Origin: Deltaproteobacteria bacterium
Lineage (GTDB): Bacteria; Myxococcota; Kuafuiibacteriia; Kuafuiibacteriales; Kuafuiibacteriaceae
Assembly: GCA_011526105.1 (NCBI GenBank)
Contig: WYAZ01000112.1
Location: 31,273-95,272, forward strand
Length of the DNA: 64,000 nt
Direction: 5' to 3'
In this document: in pieces, positions 40,267 to 49,900 of the stretch
Layout: each line of letters starts with the position of its first letter
Numbering within the stretch: position 1 is the first letter of the stretch
Made by a program: the position numbers and the translations under genes
Notes under the pieces: generated by a model
The model's database searches: none
What the model was told of the DNA's origin: nothing
Seen by the model: the letters and a program-made list of their open reading frames with translations, nothing else

Positions 40267-42294
40267 TTGTCCCGCGCGGCTCGCTGCTCTTCTTTCGCGT
40301 TCGCGCTCGCCCTCTGTTGTCCGCGCTGGGCCGCAGCTGGGGTCGAGAGTTCGGACGTCCCGACCTTCAGCTACCGAGACCGTACGCTCGCGGTAGGGGT
40401 GGTCTCCTATGCGGCCGAGCCGGGCGAGATCGTTTGGCGAGCGCTGCCCGCCACCGGCCGGCTCGGGCCCGAGCGGCGTAGAAAGGTCGAGCTTCAGGTC
40501 GGCCTCAACGCCTTCGAGTTGCCGGTCGGCGCCGACAGCGCGCACTCGGTCTCCATCCGCACGTCCGGCGGCCGAAGCTTCGAGTTGCTCGCCAACCGAG
40601 GGACCTGGTTCGCCCTGCCGCGGGAGCTTCGAATCGATCAGACGCAAAAGGAGCTTGGGCTCGACAGCAAGCTCACCGCGGGTCGGGATGTGGTGCTCGG
40701 ACGAGGTTTCTCGGCGATCGCGACCCAAGGAGACGGTACCAGCCCGCTCGAAGTGGGACGGACCTTCACGCGCGGCGCTGAAGGGGGAGTGCCGCTTGCC
40801 GGCTTCTCGGCCGTCGTGTTGGTCGCCGGGGGTTCGGTGGGGGCGATTCGCGTCACGTTGACCGAGAAGCGCGGCAAGACGGACGTCTATTGGGACACCG
40901 AGGTCGATCTGGGTTCGGACTTCAAACGGCTGGTCATCCCGCTCTCGAGCCTGGTTCCGCGCGAACCGAAGACACGTGGACGCCCGAAGTCAGCCTACTC
41001 GCTCTCGCTCAGGGCCTCGGTGCCGAGTCTGCGCGGCGCGGGTATCGAAATCGATCTCCTCGGATTTCTCCGAACGGTCCCACGCGTCGAGCACCCCGTC
41101 CGCCGAGGCGAGATGGTTCGCTTCCCTGCGCCCCCTCGCAGTCCGTTCTCCCCTATCGAGCTGCACCTCGCGGAAGAGGGCGGGGCGCGGCGGGTGGAAA
41201 TGCTCGAAAGCGAAGCCTTTGAGCTTCGGAGCCTGGGGCAGCTCAGCTACTGGTTCTGCTACGAGGAGCGAGTGGGCGCCAAGGTCTGTGACCCCGCAGA
41301 TGCGCCGGCCACCCACTATGCGATCGCACCCATGCCGGGCGGCCGCTTGCTCGTCGATGACTTCGATGGGCGCGTGGCGGTGAATCACTTCCGCGAGCCG
41401 CTGGAGCTTTTCGCCTCGGATCCCTTCTTGGGTGCGCGTCCGCGGTCCCTCCGAAAGGACGGGCAGGTCCTCCTGCGGCTCGATGAGGCCCAGCCCGGTG
41501 CGTACATCGGGCTCAAGATCCCGCTGCCGGATCTGGATCCCAACATCCGAACCCTCGAGCTCGTCTTTGGCGGGGTCGAAGGTGCGGATCGCATCGACGT
41601 GGGCCTGAACACCAGCTCTGGGGCCGAGCCGAAGCTCCGTCTCGCCGACTACCTTGCCGGCCCGCGCTCGGGGGTGGCTCGAATCCCCTTCGAGGCCTTC
41701 GCCGCGATGCAGCGCTCTTCGCGTCGCGCGAGAAAACTCGGACGTCCTCGAGCCGTGACCCTCGCGCTATCGCCGGGTTCGAGCTTCTCACTCGACCGCG
41801 TGGCGATGAGCTGGGAAGTGGCGCCCGTCGTCGTGGCACGCTTCGATGGGACGGGTGCGCCCAAGACTGCGCTCGGAGGTCGTGTCGCGGCCCGTGGGAC
41901 GGGCGGCATTCGAGTTCGGAGCTCGACCGTCTCCATCGACGGTGATCCGGCCCTGCGTGTCGAGATGCTGCGTTCGACCGCTCAGTCTTCGGCCGTCGTG
42001 GCCCTCGGCTTTGGCGCCCTGGACACGCGCGCCCATGAGACCTTGTCGTTCGCGCTGACCGACGAATCGAAGTCAAGGGCCGGTCAGGTCTATCTGACTT
42101 CCGGCAAGACCCTCGCTCGCCTCCCTCTGGCCCGCTACGCGAAGGGCGGGGCGCGCCTCGAGCGCGTTGCGATTCCCTTGCGAGACTTTGGCGCTCGTAT
42201 CGCGCGTGATCGCATCAACCAGATCTCGCTGACCTTCGACGCCGACGTCCTCGAGAACGGCTTCATCGAGCTCGACGACGTGCGCTTCGACTGA
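40267..42294 (+). CDS. Exported CBM11-like multidomain protein at the head of the polysaccharide operon
   Basis: 675 residues from TTG 40267; no better start exists downstream that retains the signal peptide (FAFALALCCPRWAAA). Three or more beta domains follow: one around 190-275, a second from about 355 beginning RLLVDDFDGRVAVN, and a third ending FIELDDVRFD. This is the CBM11/CIA30 galactose-binding-like pattern. It is a clear paralogue of the protein at 383-2506. The next gene starts 8 bases downstream. Position before a YaiO-like barrel and a processive glycosyltransferase suggests it binds the polysaccharide in the periplasm or at the surface (inference). Confidence 0.82.
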   Translation: MSRAARCSSFAFALALCCPRWAAAGVESSDVPTFSYRDRTLAVGVVSYAAEPGEIVWRALPATGRLGPERRRKVELQVGLNAFELPVGADSAHSVSIRTSGGRSFELLANRGTWFALPRELRIDQTQKELGLDSKLTAGRDVVLGRGFSAIATQGDGTSPLEVGRTFTRGAEGGVPLAGFSAVVLVAGGSVGAIRVTLTEKRGKTDVYWDTEVDLGSDFKRLVIPLSSLVPREPKTRGRPKSAYSLSLRASVPSLRGAGIEIDLLGFLRTVPRVEHPVRRGEMVRFPAPPRSPFSPIELHLAEEGGARRVEMLESEAFELRSLGQLSYWFCYEERVGAKVCDPADAPATHYAIAPMPGGRLLVDDFDGRVAVNHFREPLELFASDPFLGARPRSLRKDGQVLLRLDEAQPGAYIGLKIPLPDLDPNIRTLELVFGGVEGADRIDVGLNTSSGAEPKLRLADYLAGPRSGVARIPFEAFAAMQRSSRRARKLGRPRAVTLALSPGSSFSLDRVAMSWEVAPVVVARFDGTGAPKTALGGRVAARGTGGIRVRSSTVSIDGDPALRVEMLRSTAQSSAVVALGFGALDTRAHETLSFALTDESKSRAGQVYLTSGKTLARLPLARYAKGGARLERVAIPLRDFGARIARDRINQISLTFDADVLENGFIELDDVRFD

Positions 42295-42301
42295 GAGCGC
42301 C

Positions 42302-43555
42302 GTGCTTGGATCAATCGTCCTGCTCCTGACCCTCGCCAGTGCGCCCGCGAGCGCCCCTGATTCAGTAGCAGAGCTCGAACGCGAGCTGGCCGCGCATCCG
42401 GAGGACGTCGACCGGATGGTGCAGCTCGCGCACGCGCTCGCTCGAGGGGGCGAGCGCACCCGTGCGAGGGCGCTCGCCCAGTCGATCATCGAACGGGCGC
42501 CCGACTACTGGGACGCGCACCTTCTGCTCGCTCGGCTCGACGCCTGGGAGTCCGCCTATGATGCGTCGCTCGAGCGACTCGACGCGGTGCTGTCGCAGGT
42601 TCCGTTTCTGAAGGAGGCTCTGCACCTCAAGGCCCAGGTGCAGCTCTGGGCCGGAGCGCTGACCGACTCGCGCACGACCTTGCTCGACTTGCTCGCTCGG
42701 GACGAGAGCGCCGATGCCTACCATCGGCTCGCCCAGGTGGAGTACGAGCGCATGCACTACTGGGCGGCGTGGCAGGCCGCGAGTCGCGCGCTCGAGTTGA
42801 ATCCGCTGCATGGGGCGGCTCGAGCACTCCGTGACGAGATCGTCCTCGTCCGCGCCGACGTGGTCATGGAACTCGAGCATCTCCCGATCGACGGGCTCGA
42901 GTTCGCGGAGGCACAGCTCATCTCGGTGACCCTTCTTCCCGCCGCGTTCCTCTCCTTCACCCTCACCGAGGAGCTTCGTTATCGCTTTGGGGCCTGGAAC
43001 CAGTTCCTTCAGGGTCAGATCGACCATCGCTTCAATCGTCGCGTGCGCGCCGGGGCCTTGGCGGGCTTCGGCGCACCATCGCCCGCGATCTCGAAGGTTG
43101 CGGCCTCGCTCTGGCTCGGGGTCGAGATAGCCGGGCCGCTCGATGCGCGCCTCGCCTACCGCTACGACCGAGTGGGCCTCCCTGGGGATCTGCATCGAAT
43201 CTCCCTCGACGCCGGCGTTCGACTCCCTGCGTCCTTCCGGGCCGAACTCGGCTACAGCCTCGGTCTGCTGAGCGCGATGGAGCCAGGGGTCCTCGACCTA
43301 CACGGCCTGCGAGCGCGGCTGGCCTTCGAGCCGAGTCGGTTTGGTGCTCACATCGAATACGCTTTCGGTTCGCAGGTGGACCGGCCCATCGTCGGCCTGG
43401 CCGAGCTCGACACCCACGATCTCTCTTTGGGGCTTCGAGTTCGGGTTCAGCGGTGGCTGGAGCTTTTGGGCGGGTTCGGGCTGCAGTTTCGCCAGAGCGT
43501 CACCGCGAGCGGGGAGGCAGTTCGCGGAAGCCTCGGAGCGCGGGTGAGCATCTAG
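42302..43555 (+). CDS. TPR plus outer-membrane beta-barrel protein (YaiO/PgaA-like)
   Basis: 417 residues from GTG. A short signal peptide (LGSIVLLLTLASAPASA) is followed by about 160 residues of tetratricopeptide repeats (ELERELAAHPEDVDRMVQLAHALARGG and similar) and a C-terminal part of alternating amphipathic strands from about residue 205 (LISVTLLPAAFLSFTLTEELRYRFGAWNQF). A YaiO or PgaA-like export channel for a polysaccharide is the best interpretation: the TPR part sits in the periplasm and the barrel in the outer membrane. The size is close to YaiO-type proteins rather than PgaA. Gene order with the GT2 synthase supports this role. Confidence 0.84.
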   Translation: MLGSIVLLLTLASAPASAPDSVAELERELAAHPEDVDRMVQLAHALARGGERTRARALAQSIIERAPDYWDAHLLLARLDAWESAYDASLERLDAVLSQVPFLKEALHLKAQVQLWAGALTDSRTTLLDLLARDESADAYHRLAQVEYERMHYWAAWQAASRALELNPLHGAARALRDEIVLVRADVVMELEHLPIDGLEFAEAQLISVTLLPAAFLSFTLTEELRYRFGAWNQFLQGQIDHRFNRRVRAGALAGFGAPSPAISKVAASLWLGVEIAGPLDARLAYRYDRVGLPGDLHRISLDAGVRLPASFRAELGYSLGLLSAMEPGVLDLHGLRARLAFEPSRFGAHIEYAFGSQVDRPIVGLAELDTHDLSLGLRVRVQRWLELLGGFGLQFRQSVTASGEAVRGSLGARVSI

Positions 43556-43605
43556 AGGGGGGGCCACTTTGGTCTTTCGACGCCGAGCCCGTAGAATCAG
43601 CGCCG

Positions 43606-45183
43606 ATGGAGGTCTTGAAGTCCGCGCTTCTGTTCTTCGACGCCATCATCTTCTTGTACTTTGGCATCTACTGCATCGTGAACTTGGTGCTCCTCGCGAT
43701 CAGCTTCCTCTCGGTCAAAAAGGACCTGGAGCGGTCGCAGCTCGAGGTCGGTGAAGCCATCGATCGCAGCCAGCGCGATGCGTTCTCTCCGCTCCTTTCG
43801 CTCATCGTCCCCGCCTACAACGAAGAGGTCACCATCGTTCAGAGCGTGACCTCTCTGCTTCGCCTGGACTACCCGGCCTACGAAGTCATCATGGTCAATG
43901 ACGGGTCGAAGGACAAAACGGTCGAGGTGCTCAAGGGCGCGTTCAAGCTCGTCCGCAACGACGTGGACTACCAGCCGCTGCTCGGGGCTCAGCCGGTGCG
44001 TGGCTTCTATCGCTCCACCGTCACCTTGCCCAAACAGGTGGTGCGCCTCGTGCTCGTCGACAAGGAGAACGGCGGCAAAGCCGACGCCATCAACGCCGGT
44101 ATCAACGCGTCTCAGGGCGCATACGTGGCGACGATGGACGCGGACTCCCTCATGATCAAAGACGCGCTGCACGCGATCGTACAGCCGATCCTCGACGATC
44201 CGAATCGCGTCCTCGCGGTGGGCGGATCCATCGCGCTGTCCAACGGTTGCAAGGTCGAGGACGGCAAGATCATCGAGGTGAACCTCCCGAAGACTTGGAT
44301 CGCGCGCTTCCAAGTCGTGGAGTATATGCGCTCCTTCATCCAGAGCCGGGTGGCGCTCGGTCAGCTCAACAGCGTGCTCATCCTCTCCGGGGTGTTTGCG
44401 GTGTTTCAGCGCCAGGCGCTCATTGCCATCGGCGGCTTCCTCACCAAACACATGCGCTCCAAGGTCGGGATCGAATACTGCGGTGAGGGATCGGAGACGG
44501 TCTGTGAAGACATGGAAGTGGTGGTGCGGCTTCACCGCTACGTGCAGGACCATGGGCTGGAGGCGCGCATCTGCTTCATCCCGTTGCCGACCTCCTGGAC
44601 CGAGGCGCCGGAGATCTATCTGTCACTCGGGAAGCAGCGAAACCGCTGGTATCGAGGGCTCCTCGAGGTGCTCGTGCTCCACCGCAAGATGATCGGGAAC
44701 CCTAAGTACGGACGCGTCGGTGTCTTCTCGCTTCCGTATCAGGTGCTCTTCGAGGCGCTCGCGCCGCTGCTCGAGGCCTCGGGATACCTGCTTCTGCCCG
44801 TGTCCTACCTGGTGGGAATCCTGAGTCTCGACGCGCTCCTAGCGTTCACCTTCTTCGCGCTGATGTTTAACTTCTTCCTGTCGGTGGGCAGCGTGCTGGT
44901 CGCCATCCTTCGGGTGCGTCTTCACAACCGCACCCGCGACGTGACCATGTTCGACTATCGCGGCTTCTACACGCTCCTGGTCCTCACGACCGCCGGCTTC
45001 CTCTCAAACCTCGGCTATCGGCAGTTCCTCGTCTATTGGCAACTCCGCGGCCTCAAAGACTTCCTGGCCGGCAAGAAGAGCTGGGACAAGTTCGCTCGGG
45101 CCGGTTTTTCGCCCGCCACCGGCGCTGCCCCCGCCGCCCCCGAGGGCGCGCCCGGCCAAACCCCGCCCAGTCCAGGCCCCTGA
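43606..45183 (+). CDS. Processive family-2 glycosyltransferase (PgaC/cellulose-synthase-like)
   Basis: ATG 43606 is chosen because it begins a membrane helix (8-34); the frame upstream to 43453 lies inside the previous gene. 525 residues. Motifs in order: VNDGSKDKT, DKENGGKADAIN, MDADS (DxD for metal and nucleotide sugar), SGVFAVF, CEDMEVVVRL (catalytic ED) and QRNRW (QxxRW), about residue 343. Several C-terminal helices (SLPYQVLFEALAPLL, LLPVSYLVGIL, FFALMFNFFLSVGSVLV, FYTLLVLTTAGFLS) make a membrane channel. These are hallmarks of synthases that extend and export beta-linked polymers such as poly-GlcNAc, hyaluronan or cellulose. The sugar cannot be read from the sequence. Confidence 0.94.
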   Translation: MEVLKSALLFFDAIIFLYFGIYCIVNLVLLAISFLSVKKDLERSQLEVGEAIDRSQRDAFSPLLSLIVPAYNEEVTIVQSVTSLLRLDYPAYEVIMVNDGSKDKTVEVLKGAFKLVRNDVDYQPLLGAQPVRGFYRSTVTLPKQVVRLVLVDKENGGKADAINAGINASQGAYVATMDADSLMIKDALHAIVQPILDDPNRVLAVGGSIALSNGCKVEDGKIIEVNLPKTWIARFQVVEYMRSFIQSRVALGQLNSVLILSGVFAVFQRQALIAIGGFLTKHMRSKVGIEYCGEGSETVCEDMEVVVRLHRYVQDHGLEARICFIPLPTSWTEAPEIYLSLGKQRNRWYRGLLEVLVLHRKMIGNPKYGRVGVFSLPYQVLFEALAPLLEASGYLLLPVSYLVGILSLDALLAFTFFALMFNFFLSVGSVLVAILRVRLHNRTRDVTMFDYRGFYTLLVLTTAGFLSNLGYRQFLVYWQLRGLKDFLAGKKSWDKFARAGFSPATGAAPAAPEGAPGQTPPSPGP

Positions 45184-45235
45184 GCTCCCGGTAAATCGCG
45201 CCCTTGGCCGCTTCTAGCTAGACTCTGGGCGAGCG

Positions 45236-46585
45236 ATGACGATGGACCTCACCGCCAGGCCGCGGGTGTTGTGCCTCGGCCGGGGTTTCGCGGTCGAGCC
45301 GGACACCGAGGTGGACTCCGTGCCCGAGTTCTCGCTCGTGCTCGAGCGCGTGCGGGAGGAGGCGGTGGACCTCTTGGTGGTGTCCGCCCCGGCCGCACTC
45401 CCCCCTTCGGCCGCGGACCTTCTCGCGGACGTGGACGGCGGACTCGTACTTCTGCTTCTGCAAGACCAGTTGCCGGTTCAGGACGAGGAGGCGTTCTCCT
45501 CCCGCTTCCTGACGCTCACCGTGAGCGCCGACCGAATCGACTCGTTGCGGCTCTCGCGACTTGCAGCGCAAGCTCACCGAATCCGAAGAGAAGCCCGCCG
45601 CGCTCGTCGTACGGAGAGCGCGCTGCGGTCGCTCAGACGTTGGTCGGGGGAGACAGAGGCCGCCCTTCGGGATCTCTATCACGACCTCCGAACCCCGGTC
45701 GCGATCGCGCTCGGCTACTGCGCCAACGTCGCGGACGGCATCGAGGGTCCGGTCCTCGAGAAGCAAGTCGCCGCGCTGAGGCGAGCTCGCTCGGCTCTGG
45801 AGACCATGGGCACCTTGCTCGAGGCGGGACCGGTCATTCCGCTCCTCGGTCAGGAAGCCGCGGTCCTGCTGGAGACCGAGTCCTCCCGAGATCCGGTTCG
45901 GCGCCGCTGCAGGCTCGAGCTGATGGCGGCGGAAGTCGTGGCGATGCTCGAGATCGAGGCGCAGAACCGACAGATCCAACTGGAGCTGACGCCGACCCCC
46001 GAGCTGCCCGCGGTGTGGGCCGAGCGACCTCGTCTCGCCCAGCTCCTCCTGAACCTAACGACCAACGCGCTTCGTCATGCGCGCACTCGTGTCGTCGTGG
46101 CGGTCTCACAGCCGGCGGAGGGAACGAGCGGGCGCGTGATCTCGCTCGACGTTCGGGATGATGGGCCCGGCTTCGCGCCCGAGTTCGTGTCCCGGGCTTT
46201 CGAGCGCGGCGTGAGTGGCGAGGGGCGAACCGGACTCGGCCTCTCCATCGTCAAGGAGATCGTCGCGGAGCACGGCGGGCGGGTGGAGGTGCGTTCGGGT
46301 CCGGGCGGAGGCGCCGAGGTTCACGTCGAGCTCCCGGTCGATCTGCGGAGTCGGGCCGCGCCACCCATCGGGTACTTCACGCTCCCGAGCGATCAGCGTC
46401 TCGCACAACTCGCCGCCGCGCTCGGTGACGCCGGGCTTCGCGAGTTCGAGTCGGTCTCCGAGGTCGATGAACTGCTTCGCTCTGTCGCGGAGCGGGGCGG
46501 CTGCATCGTCCTCTCCGAGGCCGTCGCCCGCCAGTTGGCGCCGCTGCCCGCTCCCCCCAAGTCAGGCCAAGGGGGTGGCTCGTGA
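45236..46585 (+). CDS. Cytosolic histidine kinase
   Basis: 449 residues from ATG 45236 (an ATG two codons on is possible). No membrane helix. The N-terminal 95 residues look like a divergent receiver/pseudo-receiver fold (RVLCLGRGFAV, VDLLVVSAP). A helical linker leads to the H-box YHDLRTPVAIALGY with H149, then N-box LLLNLTTNALRHA, VRDDGPGF, and the G2/ATP-lid block GRTGLGLSIVKEIV. A terminal extension of about 80 residues is unassigned. The stop overlaps the receiver gene (GTGA), so the pair is expressed together. It probably senses a cytosolic signal to control the polysaccharide machine. Confidence 0.95.
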   Translation: MTMDLTARPRVLCLGRGFAVEPDTEVDSVPEFSLVLERVREEAVDLLVVSAPAALPPSAADLLADVDGGLVLLLLQDQLPVQDEEAFSSRFLTLTVSADRIDSLRLSRLAAQAHRIRREARRARRTESALRSLRRWSGETEAALRDLYHDLRTPVAIALGYCANVADGIEGPVLEKQVAALRRARSALETMGTLLEAGPVIPLLGQEAAVLLETESSRDPVRRRCRLELMAAEVVAMLEIEAQNRQIQLELTPTPELPAVWAERPRLAQLLLNLTTNALRHARTRVVVAVSQPAEGTSGRVISLDVRDDGPGFAPEFVSRAFERGVSGEGRTGLGLSIVKEIVAEHGGRVEVRSGPGGGAEVHVELPVDLRSRAAPPIGYFTLPSDQRLAQLAAALGDAGLREFESVSEVDELLRSVAERGGCIVLSEAVARQLAPLPAPPKSGQGGGS

Positions 46586-46950
46586 GCACCATCCTCATCG
46601 CTGACGACCAGGTCGACTTGGTGAGTATCCTCGCCAGCCGCTTCCGCGCGCTCGGGCACCGGGTCATCGAAGTTCACGACGGCGCGCGGGCCTTCGAGGC
46701 CGCCCAGCGCGACATCCCCGACCTCGTCATCCTCGACGTGATGATGCCGGAGCTGAACGGGTATCAAGTTTGCCGACAGATCAAACAGGACCGGGGCCTC
46801 GCCTCGGTGCCGGTGGTGCTCCTGACCGCGAAGGACTCTGAGGCGGACCGGTTCTGGGGCGGAGAAGTCGGCGCCGAGCTGTATCTGACCAAACCCATCG
46901 ACCCCGCCGAGGTCGTCAAGAAGGTCCAAGGCCTCTTGGAAGCGCGATGA
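46582..46950 (+). CDS. Single-domain response regulator (CheY-like)
   Basis: 122 residues from GTG, overlapping the kinase gene stop (GTGA). All receiver residues are present: D8/D9 acidic pair, phospho-acceptor D52 (VILDVMMPELNG), T in LLTAKDS and K in LTKPID. No output domain, so it must act by protein contact. Its gene end overlaps the HEAT-repeat gene start (ATGA), which makes the HEAT protein, or the glycosyltransferase, the best candidate target. Confidence 0.96.
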   Translation: MSTILIADDQVDLVSILASRFRALGHRVIEVHDGARAFEAAQRDIPDLVILDVMMPELNGYQVCRQIKQDRGLASVPVVLLTAKDSEADRFWGGEVGAELYLTKPIDPAEVVKKVQGLLEAR

Positions 46951-49900
46951 GTGTAGGGAACCAAGCCGCGCTCTACTTCGCGATCGTCTTCGGGGTGGCC
47001 ACGCTGGCTCTGCTCGCGTGGTTTGGTTCGCGGCGGCTCCTCGGGCGCCTGCACGTTCGCCGACTCGAACGTCGCATCACGCGTGTGCAGCGCATCGTTC
47101 ACGACCACCGGCGAGAGAAGTTCGAGAAGATGGAGCGCCTGCTCTTTCAGCTCGCCGAGGTGCAGGACTGGACCGCGGTCGAGGCCGCGTTGGCGTCAGA
47201 GCTCGAGGACGGCAACGTCGAGCTCCGTCCAAAGGTCCAGAAGCTCTTCGACTCGCTCGGGCTGACGGAGCGCTACCTTCGAGAGCTCCGCAGCGGAGAG
47301 CGCTGGACCGATCGTGCCGCGGCGGCGCGAATTCTGGGGCAGCTTGGTCACGCCCAAGCGGTGCCGCACTTGGTCGAAGCAATGCGTGACGCCACCGAGG
47401 ACGCGGGCAGCGTCAAGATGGCGGCCGCTCAGGCTCTGGGGCAGCTCCGCGCCAAGGAGGCCGTCCCGCTCCTTCTGGCCGAGCTCCGGTCGATCGACGA
47501 GTGGGCATCACCGCGTATCGCTGAGGTCCTCATCTCGTTCGGCCGTGACATCGTGCCTGAGCTCATCGTCGCCCTCGGCGATGAGAAGAACGCCAACGTC
47601 CGGGTTTGGGCCGCGCAGATCCTCGGTCGTCTCGGAGACCCCCGGAGCGTGCAACCACTCCTCAGTCGCGTCTCGGACCGCTCCGAGCAGGTGCGTATGT
47701 CCGTGGCCGAGGCTCTCGGCAAGCTCGGCGATCAGCGCGCGGTGAACGAGCTCATGATGGTGGCGCGCCGAGACCCGGTCTCGCTCGTGAGAGCGGAGGC
47801 CGCGCGCGCCCTCGGCGCTCTGGGCGACCCTACCGTCGTCGACGGGCTCGTCGCGTTGCTCGGGGATCCCGACTACTGGACTCGACTCCGCGCGATTGAA
47901 GCGCTCGAGCTCATTCGCCCCAAGGACACCTCTGCCCTCGATCTCGCACTTCGCGATGACTCGGCGGAGGTCCGAGGTCGAGCCGCGGTGGCGCTTCAGC
48001 GCATTGGTGTGCTCGATCAACGTGTCGAGGAGCTTGGCAGCGCCGAGCGTTCCATCGCCGACCGCGCTCATCGAACCCTCGTCGAAATGGGCAGGGCTGG
48101 CCTCATCGAGTCGATCCTCTCTTACCTCGAGCATCCGAGCTTTCGGATTCGCTCCCGCATGGCGGACGTGCTGGGGGAGGTGGGTGACCAACATGCCATC
48201 CGCACCTTGTTGCCCTTGCTCAATGACCTCGAGTGGCCCGTCCGCGTTCGTGTGATCGAGGCGCTCGGCAAGCTCCGTCCGCCCGACGGCGTGAAGTCGC
48301 TCATCAGCAGCCTCGCGGACCCGGAAGAGACCGTGCGCGCAGCCGCGGTGTCCGCGATTCGGACGCTCGGTGCGCCGGACGACGCGGCGGGTATCGAGGC
48401 CCTCCTTGCTCTATTCGCGGCCGCCAACGGAGATGTCCGTGCGAGTGTGATCGCTTCGATGGGGCACGTTCGGCAGCCCACGGTGGATGAGCTGATTCGC
48501 CGCGGCCTCGCGGATCCCAACCGAACGGTCCGCGCCCAAGCGGTGCACGCGGCGGCGGAGCGCAGTGACGAAGCCTGGATGCCGGCGCTCGAGTTGGCGC
48601 TCGGCGATCCCGAGACCGAGATCCGCGTCAAGGCGGCCGAGGGACTCGGTAAGCTCGGAACAAAGGTCGCGCTCGAGACCGTGGTCAAGAGTCTGGCCAC
48701 CTCCGACAGGGCGCTGCGTGAGGCGCTCTCGGAAGTGCTCGCGGTCCAAGGGGTGGAGGTTGTCATGCAGCTCATGGCGAGTCAGAGCTCCACGGAGGAC
48801 CGCCTGGGTTTGGTCTGGAGTCTGGGCAAGACACGCGACCCGGCGGCGCTCGATACACTCGAGGCGCTGAGTACGGACGAGGAGCCTGAGCTTCGCGCGG
48901 CGATCGGGGGCGCGCTCGGAAAGATCCCAGGCGCTCGTTCCCAGGCGCTGCTTCAGAAGCTCGGAGCGGACCGCAACGAGCGCGTGCGGGCCGCCGCCGT
49001 CAATGCACTGGGCACGGTCGGAGACGAAGGCGCGCTCACGGCCCTGGAGGCCGCGCTCTTGGACCCTGACGTCTTCGTCCGAGATCGCGCCATGCTGGCC
49101 CTGGGACGGGTGGGGGGCGACAAGGCGACGCAGATTCTGCTCGGCGCGATGCGGCATGAGTCGTCGCCAGCATCGAGGGCTCGACGCGTGGTCGCGTTGG
49201 CCTTGACCGGCACGACCGCCGGCTTCGAGTGCGCGCTCGAGGAGTTGGCCGAGCCCAAGCTGAGGACGCGTGTAGAGGCGCTCCTTCGCACCGAGGGACC
49301 GGAGGTCCGGACGGCGTTTCGAGAGAACCTTCGCCTGTCCGGCGCCCGCGAGCACGGGCTCTCCGAAGGTGAGCTCGCGGCCCGCTACGCGCGCATCATC
49401 TCGCAGGGGCAAACCGTCGGAGATCGCGCCCGGGCCGTCACCGCGCTCAAAGCCCTCGGCGCCTCGGAGCATCGCCTCATCTTGCTCAACGCGCTGCGCA
49501 CCGACCCCTCCCCGGAGGTACGTGCTCTGGCGGTCGAGGCGCTCTCGAGCGAGCTGCGCTTCGAGGAGGTGGTCAAGGGCCTGGTCGAGGCGCTGCGAGA
49601 CCCCGCCATCATCGTGCAGCGTCGGTCCGCGGCGGCGCTCGCCGAGGCGGCAGACCCGCGCCACAACGAGGCGTTGCTCAAAGCTTTCCTCCTGCAAGAC
49701 CCCGAACTCGACGAGGCTCTGGTGGAGACCCTGGCTCGCGCGAATGGCGGTCGTTTGTTGCTCGGCTTCCTCGACACCCTGATGGGGCACTCGGAGGCTT
49801 CGATTCTCTCCGGCGGTGCTCGGGTGCTCGGGCGTTTGCAGGACCCACGCGGAATGAAGCTCCTCGCTTCGTGGCTTCGTGGTCCCGAGTCCACCCTGCG